Source: DATBAX01 sp963762965
GTDB lineage: Bacteria; Acidobacteriota; Terriglobia; Terriglobales; Acidobacteriaceae
NCBI GenBank assembly: GCA_963762965.1
Contig: CAVXME010000006.1
Coordinates: 62,001 to 126,000, forward strand
DNA: 64,000 nucleotides
Reading direction: 5' to 3'
Positions 1 through 7,746 of the stretch are shown here, one piece after another. Every line of letters starts with the position of its first letter. Positions within the stretch are counted from its first letter, which is position 1. The notes below the pieces were generated by a model. That model saw nothing but the letters and a program-made list of their open reading frames with translations, made no database searches and had not been told where the DNA came from. The translations under genes and the position numbers were made by a program.

Positions 1-789
1 GTGGCCTATCGCGATGTAAGACCCGCGCTTAATCTGCTGCGCACTTTCAAGGACGCAGGGGAAATTGAACTCCTGCGTAAAGCGGCGAATGCCTCGGTTG
101 CTGCCCAATTAGCGGCCATGCACGCCATGAAGCCGGGCACGAGTGAACGTGAAATTTCGGCGCTGCTTCAGTATGAGTGGGGGAAGCGCGGTTGCGAGCG
201 GCCGGCGTATGCACCCATTGTGGGCGCTGGTTTCAATTCCACCGTGCTGCACTATTCGGATGACTCGGGGCCGATCCAGGCTGGAGACGTCATCGTGATC
301 GACGCGGCCGGTGAATATTCCATGTACGCGTCGGACATCACGCGTACCCTTCCAGCCACCGGAAAATTCACGGCTCGCCAGCGGGAGATCTATGACATTG
401 TGCTGGGAGCCCAGCAGGCGGCGATTGCGGCATTTCAATCGGGCAAATCGACTTTGTCCCGGGACAGCGCCAATACGCTCTACAAAGTCGCCTATGACTA
501 CATCAACACGCATGGCAAAGACCTTCACGGTGCCCCGCTGGGCAAATATTTCATCCATGGGCTCAGCCACTACATTGGACTCGCAGTGCATGATGACGGC
601 GACTACACGGTGCCGCTCGGGCCGGGGGCGGCGTTCACCATCGAGCCGGGGATTTATATTCCGGAGGAAAAACTGGGAGTGCGTATTGAAGATGATTTCT
701 ATGTCGATCCCGATGGCAAGCTCATCAATCTGACGGGAGCTTTGCCCACCATGGCGGATGACGTGGAACGCGCGATCGCGGGGAAATAA
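1..789 (+). CDS. pepP: Xaa-Pro aminopeptidase (M24B), C-terminal part, cut by window start
   Basis: Metallopeptidase that removes an N-terminal residue preceding proline, probably cytosolic. The visible 262 residues form a complete pita-bread catalytic domain with all five expected metal ligands: D101 and D112 (around IDAAGEYSMYASDITRT), H190 (HGLSHYIG), E215 (IEPGIY) and E230 (RIEDD). Full-length PepP proteins have a further N-terminal domain of about 170 residues, and this frame is open from base 1, so the gene almost certainly begins before the window and the GTG at base 1 is not its true start. A 50-residue membrane protein follows after about 70 bases. The family is clear; the exact substrate range (PepP or PepQ-like) cannot be told from this part. 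Confidence 0.85.
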   Translation: MAYRDVRPALNLLRTFKDAGEIELLRKAANASVAAQLAAMHAMKPGTSEREISALLQYEWGKRGCERPAYAPIVGAGFNSTVLHYSDDSGPIQAGDVIVIDAAGEYSMYASDITRTLPATGKFTARQREIYDIVLGAQQAAIAAFQSGKSTLSRDSANTLYKVAYDYINTHGKDLHGAPLGKYFIHGLSHYIGLAVHDDGDYTVPLGPGAAFTIEPGIYIPEEKLGVRIEDDFYVDPDGKLINLTGALPTMADDVERAIAGK

Positions 790-861
790 TTACCCTCTCC
801 ATTCAGCGCGTCAGGCTTCGTTTTGATGTCCGGTTCTTTGATATCCTAGGACATCGTGCGG

Positions 862-1014
862 ATGATCTGGTGGTTCCTGATCCTTGCCTTGGGCGCCGGG
901 GCGGCGCTATGGGCGAGCATCGCGGTGTACATTCGCGTGCGAAGCCATATGAAGGCTTCGGACGGAGCCATGTCCGTTGAGATTGAGCACGAACAGGAAA
1001 CGCGCCATCTGTAG
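862..1014 (+). CDS. Small single-span membrane protein, unknown function
   Basis: A 50-residue reading frame begins with MIWWFLILALGAGAALW, a clear hydrophobic span of about 25 residues, followed by a basic stretch (RVRSHMK) and a charged tail rich in Glu and His. That layout predicts a one-pass inner-membrane protein with the tail in the cytoplasm. A GTG at 856, two codons upstream in the same frame, is an alternative start; AGGA at 848-851 fits either, with better spacing to the ATG. It fills the gap between the M24 peptidase and bioY, in the same direction. I do not recognise a family, and conservation was not tested. Confidence 0.5.
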   Translation: MIWWFLILALGAGAALWASIAVYIRVRSHMKASDGAMSVEIEHEQETRHL

Positions 1015-1061
1015 AGCTTCGGAGCTAGAGTTTCGGAGCCGAGTTCCGGAGAAAGACGAAT

Positions 1062-1640
1062 ATGGCAAAACCAGCGACACAGATTTTAGGCACTCATGAT
1101 CGAGCTCTCGATGGAGCCCGGCAGGTAGCGATCGTGATTGGCGCGAGTTTGTTTGTGGCCTTGTGTGCCAGGGCCAGTGTGCGCGTTCCGTTTACGCCGG
1201 TTCCGTTTACCTTGCAGGATTTTGCCGTGGTACTGGTCGGGCTCAGCCTGGGAAGCCGTCGAGGCTTTGCGGCCCTGGCTCTCTACCTGGCGGAAGGCGC
1301 GTCAGGAATGCCGGTTTTCAGTCCGGGCGGCCTGGGTGGAATTGCGCAGTTGTTCGGCCCCACTGGAGGATTTCTCATGGCTTATCCGTTTGTGGCCGCA
1401 TTGGCAGGTTGGTTTTTCGAGCGCGGAAAGTTAACTTTCGCCCGTGCCGCCTTCGCGGGCCTGCTGGCTGACATTCTACTGTTCGCCAGCGGGATCTTCT
1501 GGCTGGCGGCATATACAAATTCATTTGCACAGGCTGTTAAGTTCGGTCTCTACTTCTTCATTTTTGCGCAAATCATCAAAATCATGTTCGCTGCCGCGAT
1601 TGCTTCTGGCTGGCGGCGTTTCTATAAGGTCCCGGCATAA
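1062..1640 (+). CDS. bioY: Biotin transporter BioY (S component)
   Basis: Integral membrane biotin-binding protein, the substrate-specific component of ECF-type biotin transporters. The 192 residues match family length and carry the typical core, with the stretch PFTPVPFTLQDFAVVLVGL followed by SRRGFAALALYL and a glycine-rich GGLGGIAQLFGPTGGF segment. About six membrane spans are predicted. The ATG has GGAGAAAG just upstream. No bioM/bioN ATPase or T-component genes are next to it, so it must work alone or share an energising module encoded elsewhere. Three imperfect TTCGGAG-type direct repeats lie in the 45 bases before the start (1018-1051); their role is unknown. The next gene, mqnD, begins three bases after the stop, so the two are probably co-transcribed although functionally unrelated. 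Confidence 0.93.
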   Translation: MAKPATQILGTHDRALDGARQVAIVIGASLFVALCARASVRVPFTPVPFTLQDFAVVLVGLSLGSRRGFAALALYLAEGASGMPVFSPGGLGGIAQLFGPTGGFLMAYPFVAALAGWFFERGKLTFARAAFAGLLADILLFASGIFWLAAYTNSFAQAVKFGLYFFIFAQIIKIMFAAAIASGWRRFYKVPA

Positions 1641-1643
1641 ATT

Positions 1644-2570
1644 ATGAGCACTATCGGCGCCATCCCTGAAACCACCAACCCGGCCTCTGCTTCGGAAGTT
1701 AAGGATCCAGTGTCGAGTAATACCTCGGTTCAGACTCGCGAAATCACCGTCGCCCACAGTCCGGATTCCGACGATGCCTTCATGTTCTACGGCCTGGCCA
1801 CCAATAAGGTTCGTGTGCCTGGATTACGTTTTACGCATACGTTGTGCGATATCGAAACTTTGAACCAGAAGGCGCGGGAGGGCGAGGGACTGTACGACGT
1901 CACCGCGATCTCGTTCCATGCCTATCCTTATATTCAGGACAAATACGCAATTCTGCCCAGTGGTGGAAGCGTTGGCGACGGCTACGGGCCCATGATCGTG
2001 GCCCCGCGTGCCTACACTCAAAGTGAAATCAAGGGGAAGCGGATCGCGATACCAGGCAAGCTGACCACAGCCTACCTTGCCCTTCAGCTGTTTGCTCCGG
2101 GGATTGAAACCGACGTGGTTCCCTTCGACCAAATCATCCCGCAGGTGCTGGAAGGCAAGCATGAGGCAGGATTGATCATTCACGAAGGCCAGTTGACCTA
2201 CGATAAATCCGGCTTGCACCGGATTGTCGACCTGGGCAAGTGGTGGCTGAAAGTTACCGGACTTCCCTTGCCATTGGGCGGGAATGCCATTCGCCGCAGC
2301 CTGGGGCCGGAATTGATGTCTGCGGTCGGTGGCGCATTAAAGGAAAGCATTCAGTATGCTTTGGATCATCGTGAGGAAGCACTATCTTATGCCATGCAGT
2401 TCGCCCGCGATTTAGACCCGCAACTGGCCGACAAATTTGTTGGAATGTATGTGAATGAGCGCACTCTTGATTATGGGCCGGATGGGCGGGAAGCTGTCCG
2501 GCGGTTGCTGGACATGGGGCACAAAGCTGGAATTATTCCACATGAGGCCAAAGTGGATTTTGTTGGGTAG
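1644..2570 (+). CDS. mqnD: Menaquinone biosynthesis protein MqnD (1,4-dihydroxy-6-naphthoate synthase)
   Basis: Enzyme of the futalosine route to menaquinone, converting cyclic dehypoxanthine futalosine to 1,4-dihydroxy-6-naphthoate. MqnA and MqnD share a periplasmic-binding-protein-like fold. This protein has the MqnD-like N-terminal AHSPDSDDAFMFYGL motif, and later EGQLTY...VDLGKWW and TGLPLPLGGNAIRR, which fit MqnD better than MqnA. It has 308 residues; the first 30 or so are low complexity and may mean the true start lies a little downstream. It follows bioY by three bases. No other mqn genes are in the window. Confusion with MqnA or a generic substrate-binding protein is the main alternative. 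Confidence 0.78.
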   Translation: MSTIGAIPETTNPASASEVKDPVSSNTSVQTREITVAHSPDSDDAFMFYGLATNKVRVPGLRFTHTLCDIETLNQKAREGEGLYDVTAISFHAYPYIQDKYAILPSGGSVGDGYGPMIVAPRAYTQSEIKGKRIAIPGKLTTAYLALQLFAPGIETDVVPFDQIIPQVLEGKHEAGLIIHEGQLTYDKSGLHRIVDLGKWWLKVTGLPLPLGGNAIRRSLGPELMSAVGGALKESIQYALDHREEALSYAMQFARDLDPQLADKFVGMYVNERTLDYGPDGREAVRRLLDMGHKAGIIPHEAKVDFVG

Positions 2571-2657
2571 AAGCTTCTAGCCTCTAGCTCCTGGCTAATT
2601 CTCGCGTTTCCTGAGGAACGATTTGGATTCAAGCTAGAAGCTAAGAGCTAGCAGCTG
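2568..2657. repeat. Inverted repeat rich in TAGAAGCT/TAGCTC units between convergent genes
   Basis: Between mqnD and the convergent M49-like gene, two arms (about 2568-2597 and 2631-2657) made of short units such as AGCTTCTAGC and AGCTAGAAGC are roughly complementary. The mqnD stop codon lies in the left arm. The element could fold into a hairpin in either transcript and act as a bidirectional terminator. Confidence 0.6.
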
Positions 2658-2658
2658 T

Positions 2659-4386
2659 CTATTTCACCGTCGCCTTAAACGAATACACCGGATCGATATC
2701 CACCGGCACACTCGCCGCCGACTTCAGCGACACCAGCAATTCCGCCGGCATCACGTCATACTTCTTGAACCAGTTCTCGGCACGCTCGCGGTCGCCGGTG
2801 GCTTCGGTTTCGAGGAGTTCTTTTGCCAGGACAGCGATGGTGTCGGGCATCTTCGCGTAATCGATCACATATTTTCCGGAGGGCAGGCGTTTGATGGCGC
2901 CGTGTTCAGAAAGATAGTTAAATTCCATCATCTCTGCGCGGGCGTGGGCTTCGCCGACTCCGAAGCGGACGGTGCGGAAAAGTCCGCCCACATAGGACGC
3001 GTAATATTCTTCCAGTTTTTCTTTCGGCAACGCACCGCGATCCACCAGCCACTTCAGAGCGAACATGCCCACCACGTCGGCCTTGGCTTCTTCGAGACCG
3101 CTGTAGGCCGGACCGATGGCTTCGCGAATGTCCACTTTGCCCGACGCTGTGCGGGCATACGCCGGGCCCAGGCCGTGGGAAATCTCGTGCATAATCGTGC
3201 CCAGCAGATAGCCCTCGCCTGAAACTTTCGCCGCTTGCTGCGGCAGCATCACATGTTGGGCTACCGGCACAATTACGTAGTTGACCCGGGCGTCCATGAA
3301 ATTCTTGAAGAAGATTTTTTTGCTGCCTGCCTGCTCATGCACCCGCGGATCATTGGGCAAATTATCAGCGACCGCCTGATAGCCGTGGTTCAGATCGCCG
3401 GCGCGGTAAGGAGCGTCCATGACTTCCAGCGGGGTTTCGAGGCCATGCTTTGACGGGCGGTCTTCCGCTGCCAGAGGAAGTGCATCCTGGATGTCCGCCA
3501 CATACTTCTTGTACATGGTCAGCTTTTCGCTCTCCTCGGAATTACGGATGAGGACTGCCGCGCCGAAAGATCCCTTCACTCCCAAAAGATGATCGTCATA
3601 GATTTCATAGGGCGCGAAGATCACATCAAACTTGGGATCTTTCAGCCCCAGCCAGGCCAGATCGCTTTTGAAATAATCATCGCTGAGCAGGGCGTCGGCG
3701 CGCAGCCGTAGAAAGTTGGCGAACGCGGGATCATCGCTCAACTCGGCTGCTTGGCGCAGGTCTTTCGCGGCTGGCTCGAGAAAAGAACGATAGGCAATGT
3801 GGTAAGGCAATCCTTCCAACTGATCACCCTGCCAGCGCACGATGGTGGTCTGACTGTAGATTTCTGCCTTCTTTTCGGGATGATCTTTTACGTACTGCTC
3901 GATCTGAGCGCGGGTCAATCCCTGCGGGTAATAGCCACCGCCGGGAGGCATGGGCTCAGTTCCGACGAAGGGCTTGTTCTCGTCGAGAAGATCAAAACGC
4001 GAGGCGTTGATCCAGAGGTAGCGGCGGAGCGTTTCGTCCTTGGGATTCTTGCTTGCGGCCAGGGACTGATAGAGCGTCAGGCCATCGGGATCAATCTGGC
4101 GCCAGTAGATTTCTTCCAGATAGCGGCAGGCGTCGACCAATTTATCGACCAGCTTTCGTTCACGGGACGTCAGCCCTTGGGAGTGAAGCGGCATTTGTAC
4201 CCGGCGAAATTTTGCCAGGCGCTGGGCAAGATCGGGGGCAACTTGCATGTCGACGGAATCGGCGATCTTGGATGCGGACCCAGTCATTTCTTGGTGAGAA
4301 TTAGCTTTCTGGTTGTTCTGAGCTGAGAGGGAAGGAATCACGAAAAAAATAATGAACAGTGGAAAAAAGCAACCTAGGGTCTTCAT
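2659..4386 (-). CDS. Secreted M49-like zinc peptidase (dipeptidyl-peptidase III-like)
   Basis: Predicted exported zinc metallopeptidase of 575 residues. Residues 1-22 are a signal peptide ending around SLSAQ. The zinc site is visible as HEISH at 400-404 and EEAKAD at 432-437. This layout resembles the M49 dipeptidyl-peptidase III group and the related C-terminal domain of plant Nudix-3 proteins, which have HExxHG...EEAKAD, rather than the longer HELLGH of classical DPP III. The substrate is probably short peptides in the periplasm, by family analogy. The gene stands alone, convergent with mqnD and divergent from the HAD gene. It ends next to the TAG-rich inverted repeat. Confidence 0.78.
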   Translation of the reverse strand: MKTLGCFFPLFIIFFVIPSLSAQNNQKANSHQEMTGSASKIADSVDMQVAPDLAQRLAKFRRVQMPLHSQGLTSRERKLVDKLVDACRYLEEIYWRQIDPDGLTLYQSLAASKNPKDETLRRYLWINASRFDLLDENKPFVGTEPMPPGGGYYPQGLTRAQIEQYVKDHPEKKAEIYSQTTIVRWQGDQLEGLPYHIAYRSFLEPAAKDLRQAAELSDDPAFANFLRLRADALLSDDYFKSDLAWLGLKDPKFDVIFAPYEIYDDHLLGVKGSFGAAVLIRNSEESEKLTMYKKYVADIQDALPLAAEDRPSKHGLETPLEVMDAPYRAGDLNHGYQAVADNLPNDPRVHEQAGSKKIFFKNFMDARVNYVIVPVAQHVMLPQQAAKVSGEGYLLGTIMHEISHGLGPAYARTASGKVDIREAIGPAYSGLEEAKADVVGMFALKWLVDRGALPKEKLEEYYASYVGGLFRTVRFGVGEAHARAEMMEFNYLSEHGAIKRLPSGKYVIDYAKMPDTIAVLAKELLETEATGDRERAENWFKKYDVMPAELLVSLKSAASVPVDIDPVYSFKATVK

Positions 4387-4472
4387 GTATTACTGAATTC
4401 TAGCAGAGTAGTTCGGTGACCCCGGGTTTTTTGCACTTCGCGAATCAACTTCATCCCGGCTATCATAGTGCG

Positions 4473-5183
4473 ATGTCCGTAAACCCATATAACATCTCAC
4501 AGACGTTGCTGATTGACGCCGATGACACGCTGTGGGAGAACAACATTTATTTCGAACGCGCCATCGCCAATTTCATTTCTTTTCTGAATCATCAGGAGTA
4601 CTCGCCGGCCCAAGTTCGCGGCGTATTGAATGAAGTGGAAGGCGAGTGCATCATCAGCCATGGTTACGGATTGCACAGCTTCTCCCACGCTCTGATCCGT
4701 ACCTTTGAGCGCTTGGCGGTCGAACCGCTGACGCCCGCGCTGCACGAAACCATCCGCGGATTTGCCCACGCCATCGCCGAGCATCCACTCGAAACTTTGC
4801 CCGGAGTGCCGGAGACACTGCAGTACTTATCGCAGCGACATCGGCTGATTTTGATGACCAAAGGCGAATTGAACGAGCAGTCAGGCAAAGTCGAACGTTC
4901 CGGGCTAAAAAGATATTTTGCCGCGGTCGAGATCGTGGCCGAGAAGAATGTGCAGACCTATCACGGGGTGATCTCAAAGCATGCGTTGCCCAGTGATTCC
5001 ACCTGGATGGTGGGGAACAGCCCAAAATCCGATATCAATCCCGCGCTGGCAGCCGGAATTAACGCAGTGTTTGTGCCGCATGGGAACACATGGGTTCTGG
5101 AACATGAAGAACTGGCGCCGGTTCAACCGCCGAGCCGGTTGCTAACGGTGGAGAGTTTTGCGAAGTTGGTCGAGCATTTCTGA
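4473..5183 (+). CDS. HAD-family hydrolase (phosphatase), substrate unknown
   Basis: Haloacid dehalogenase-fold hydrolase of 236 residues, probably a cytosolic phosphatase. Motif I is LIDADDTLW near residues 13-19 with both aspartates, motif II is the threonine in LMTKG, a motif III lysine lies near EKNVQTYHG, and motif IV is GNSPKSDINPA. The helical cap between motifs I and II puts it in the C1-cap group with phosphoglycolate-phosphatase-like and nucleotidase-like members. I chose the ATG at 4473: an in-frame GTG at 4416 would add 19 residues that look like untranslated sequence. It is divergent from the M49-like peptidase. The substrate cannot be predicted. Confidence 0.82.
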   Translation: MSVNPYNISQTLLIDADDTLWENNIYFERAIANFISFLNHQEYSPAQVRGVLNEVEGECIISHGYGLHSFSHALIRTFERLAVEPLTPALHETIRGFAHAIAEHPLETLPGVPETLQYLSQRHRLILMTKGELNEQSGKVERSGLKRYFAAVEIVAEKNVQTYHGVISKHALPSDSTWMVGNSPKSDINPALAAGINAVFVPHGNTWVLEHEELAPVQPPSRLLTVESFAKLVEHF

Positions 5184-5228
5184 CGAGCCGCGGGCGCTAA
5201 AGCGCGTACATCGTTTCAAGTGCTTATC

Positions 5229-5249
5229 GGCCCGACTGGAAGTCGGGCC
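5229..5249. terminator. Perfect 9-bp hairpin after the HAD gene
   Basis: GGCCCGACT and AGTCGGGCC pair perfectly around a 3-base loop, 46 bases after the HAD stop codon and between convergent genes. There is no T run, so this is a hairpin that may act as a weak terminator or mRNA 3' end stabiliser. Confidence 0.5.
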
Positions 5250-5278
5250 CTTCCCGAGAATTCCTGAGCGACGGTAGA

Positions 5279-5306
5279 GCCTAAAGCCCAGCGCCTAAAG
5301 CCCAGC
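5279..5306. repeat. Tandem 14-bp repeat GCCTAAAGCCCAGC x2
   Basis: Two exact copies of the 14-base unit stand head to tail. The second copy overlaps the 3' end of the TPR gene and supplies its TAG stop (read on the minus strand) and the last Leu and Gly codons. A related array lies at 62009-62046, where it again supplies a gene's stop codon. Confidence 0.75.
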
Positions 5307-5891
5307 GCCTGGAGTGCTCGCTGCACTTTCCGCGGGAATCTTGCCTTTTAGCCGATCGAGAGCTTTCTGCGCATCGCCCGAAAGTGGGCCGTGCGGCAGG
5401 ATTTTCAGATACTCCTGATAGTGGGTGACCGCGTCCCCAGGATTGTCGAGTTTCTCAAAGCATTGCGCCATGCGAAAGTTTGCCATGGCGTCATTGTTCT
5501 TCCATAGCAATGCGTCCTGGTAGCGAGCCAGCGCGGCCTTGTAGTTCTTGCGCTTGAAGTAGAAGTCGCCGACTTCCACGTCCTTGGCGGCCTTGTGCGG
5601 GTCCCAGGGATGGAACTCCTGCACGTCGCTGGGGGCCGGCGCAGCCTCGGCTTCGGCATCGGACACGGCCGTACCGCTCAGAGGATGGTTCTTGTCGTCG
5701 TCTTTGGGCGGACTGATGTCAATCTTGGTATCGCGGCTCGAACTCTCGCCAGCTTCTTTATCCCGATCGTAGCGAGGAGGAGCGTCGTTCTGCCCCGGAG
5801 CTTTATCCGATGGCGGCAGTGGGTCGACCTGGGCCAGCGTGCATGGGCCAGCGCAAATCGACAAGATCAACACCGCAACATAGCGAAACAT
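5295..5891 (-). CDS. Exported TPR-repeat protein
   Basis: Protein of 198 residues with an N-terminal signal peptide (MFRYVAVLILSICAGPCTLA). A charged, low-complexity linker (about 25-100) precedes two or three tetratricopeptide repeats in the C-terminal half (GDFYFKRKNYKAALARYQDAL, then FRMAQCFEKLDNPGDAVTHY), which usually mediate protein-protein contacts. It probably acts in the periplasm or at the outer membrane. The next gene upstream encodes an OmpA-like lipoprotein on the same strand, but a strong terminator lies between them, so this gene is probably transcribed separately. The final residues come from an intergenic-type repeat. Specific role unknown. Confidence 0.7.
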   Translation of the reverse strand: MFRYVAVLILSICAGPCTLAQVDPLPPSDKAPGQNDAPPRYDRDKEAGESSSRDTKIDISPPKDDDKNHPLSGTAVSDAEAEAAPAPSDVQEFHPWDPHKAAKDVEVGDFYFKRKNYKAALARYQDALLWKNNDAMANFRMAQCFEKLDNPGDAVTHYQEYLKILPHGPLSGDAQKALDRLKGKIPAESAASTPGAGL

Positions 5892-5938
5892 AGCAATATT
5901 CTAGCGCCTTCTCAGTCGGGAGGTCGAAGTTTCAGCAC

Positions 5939-5971
5939 AAAAAAAGGCCGCTCCATGGGGGTGGAGCAGCC
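5939..5971 (-). terminator. Rho-independent terminator after the OmpA-like gene
   Basis: On the minus strand a 10-bp stem (GGCTGCTCCA with TGGAGCGGCC, one G-U pair) around a 6-base loop is followed by seven T residues. It lies about 40 bases beyond the OmpA-like stop codon. Confidence 0.88.
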
Positions 5972-6009
5972 TCTGTTGCGCAAGTCCTCCGGGGGGAGGG
6001 GGAAGCTGT

Positions 6010-6738
6010 CTATAACGAGGGCCCAGCCGGCGCTACTGCCGTGGCAGGAGCAGATGAATCCGTCGTATTCGTCATCAAGCGGACACTCACCCGGCGATTG
6101 GCCGCACGACCTGCACGGGTTTTGTTGGTGTCCACCGGCTTGTCCTTGCCCAATCCGATCAAATAGATCTTGTGGGCGGGAATGTTATGTTCCGCAGCCA
6201 GGTACTGGATCACGGAATCAGCGCGGCGCTGGCTCAGCGAGTAATTGTAGTCAGCGTTGCCGACGGAATCGGTTGCGCCTTCCACGGTGATCAAGTAGCC
6301 CTTGGTGCTCTCGACATTGGTCGCCATCTTGTCGAGCTCTTCTTTGGCATCCTTGGTCAGGTTGTCCTTGTTGAACGCGAAGTGCACTGCGGTCTCAGAC
6401 ACCACGCGATAGTTGTCCAAATTGGCAACCGTGGTCTGAAGCGTGTCGACACGATGGGTCGCTGTGTCGGCCAGGGTTTGGGCTTGCGCGGCCTGCTGGC
6501 CGGCGGCCTGCGCCTTCTGGTCAACCTCGGCGGCTTTCGCCTGGACCTGCTGAATACCAGCCTGCGCCCGGGCATCAACATCGCGGATGTCCTTGGTGTT
6601 CTTCGCAGTCAGGTCATCGAGCTCGTTGGTCTTGTTGATGAGCGGCGTGGTCTCTTGACGAACATAATTCTTGCTGGCGCAACCTACCGTCGCGGCCATG
6701 CTTGCAGCCAGTAAAATCGTTAACGAAGTGCGATTCAT
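6010..6738 (-). CDS. OmpA-family peptidoglycan-binding lipoprotein
   Basis: Outer-membrane lipoprotein of 242 residues. The signal peptide ends in a lipobox (TVGC, lipidated Cys at about 20). Residues 30-130 are heptad-like and rich in Ala, Gln and Asp (LDDLTAKNTKDIRDVDARAQ), consistent with a long coiled coil. The C-terminal OmpA domain follows, with the peptidoglycan-binding consensus ATDSVGNADYNYSLSQRRAD and GRAANRRV. It probably links outer membrane to cell wall, like Pal, but no tol genes are nearby. The start has a strong Shine-Dalgarno (GAAGGAG). It is followed by a clear terminator. Confidence 0.88.
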   Translation of the reverse strand: MNRTSLTILLAASMAATVGCASKNYVRQETTPLINKTNELDDLTAKNTKDIRDVDARAQAGIQQVQAKAAEVDQKAQAAGQQAAQAQTLADTATHRVDTLQTTVANLDNYRVVSETAVHFAFNKDNLTKDAKEELDKMATNVESTKGYLITVEGATDSVGNADYNYSLSQRRADSVIQYLAAEHNIPAHKIYLIGLGKDKPVDTNKTRAGRAANRRVSVRLMTNTTDSSAPATAVAPAGPSL

Positions 6739-6999
6739 GGGTGGAGGGCTCCTTCCTCGTCTCTTTCATCTGCGTAGTGCGAGTTTTGTGTCAGAACTTG
6801 GATGCTACAAACTTCAGTCTCGCTACTAACGTTCGTATTCTATAAGAGCACGGGGCTTGCCAACTTGGGCTTATGTGGATTTTATGGATAAGTCTTTTAC
6901 TTGCTTACACTTAAAGTGTTTACCACAGAAAGACGCGATTGGTTAACCGTGGGAAAGCGATACGGACTAAGGAAATTTTATACGGTGGCGCAGGTTGAC

Positions 7000-7407
7000 C
7001 TATGTTCTAGGTGGACAGATCAGCGGAATCGCTTCTCGCTTATTGCGACGATATACGCGGAAATCGCCTTCATCGATTGTAACCACCGGGTGCCGTGGAT
7101 AGAGTTCACTCAACCGGATAATGCAAAGATCAGCGAGGTCGGGTTTGCGATCTTCATAGCGCCGAGCCAATTCAGATAGCTGTTCCAGGTTCTTTGTGCA
7201 ATCGAACGCCAACCGCAACATTCCATCCTGTACCAGCGAAAGCACGTAGGCACTGGAATTGAGGTGGAATGCCGACTCGGCGAGTACTGCTTCACAGGTC
7301 AATAGCGGTTCTGTGATTGTTCGGGCAACATCGATCGCCCAACTGTGGTAGCGATCATCGCGATTGCCAAAGGCAACGACCAAACCCGAATCTGCAATGC
7401 CTTTCAT
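7000..7407 (-). CDS. vapC: PIN-domain toxin, VapC-like
   Basis: Predicted Mg-dependent ribonuclease of a type II toxin-antitoxin pair, 135 residues. PIN-domain acidic residues are present: D6 in GIADSGLVV, E44 (or E39) in the TCEAVLAES helix, D93 in PDLADLCII, and D112/D115 in TIDEGDF. The start overlaps the stop of the upstream antitoxin by four bases (ATGA), so translation is coupled, antitoxin first, the usual arrangement for such modules. The likely target is tRNA or rRNA by family analogy; nothing in the sequence fixes it. Confidence 0.82.
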   Translation of the reverse strand: MKGIADSGLVVAFGNRDDRYHSWAIDVARTITEPLLTCEAVLAESAFHLNSSAYVLSLVQDGMLRLAFDCTKNLEQLSELARRYEDRKPDLADLCIIRLSELYPRHPVVTIDEGDFRVYRRNKREAIPLICPPRT

Positions 7408-7616
7408 TTCTTGGAGAACCCTTTGCGAGACGAAAGATCAGAGGGCCCGCTGATGGCACCGGCATGTTTCATGAAACGCGGGCTTCCTTTCGCCGACTGG
7501 GCGCTTTCCAGTTGCTGGCGGATGATTCGCCCCATCGGTACACCGGTCCGCCGCGAAGTTTCCTTAAGCCAGGCTAGGAGCTCTTCTGTAAGACGTATTG
7601 TTAACGTATGACTCAT
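7404..7616 (-). CDS. vapB: Ribbon-helix-helix antitoxin, VapB/CopG-like
   Basis: Small DNA-binding antitoxin partner of the PIN toxin, about 70 residues. The N-terminal MSHTLTIRLTEELLAWLKE followed by GVPMGRIIRQQLE is a typical ribbon-helix-helix domain; the C-terminal tail (about 45-70), rich in Ser, Lys and Gly, would wrap the toxin. I chose the ATG at 7616. An in-frame GTG at 7634 would add six residues that resemble promoter sequence. Such antitoxins normally repress their own operon; no clear operator was resolved. Confidence 0.78.
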   Translation of the reverse strand: MSHTLTIRLTEELLAWLKETSRRTGVPMGRIIRQQLESAQSAKGSPRFMKHAGAISGPSDLSSRKGFSKK

Positions 7617-7746
7617 ATGGCATAAGTATAACACATCTCTGTCTTGCAGAAACCACTAATCACACTTGTTCCGTCTCGCACCTAGGGCTTACGGTTCCAT
7701 GCGAGCCTGAATCGGGCAGTTAGTCATCTAAAATGGAGTAATCCCC

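Noticed and set aside
5595..6290. 231-codon plus-strand frame across the TPR and OmpA genes
   Set aside because: It crosses a clear terminator and two real minus-strand genes and has no protein-like features.
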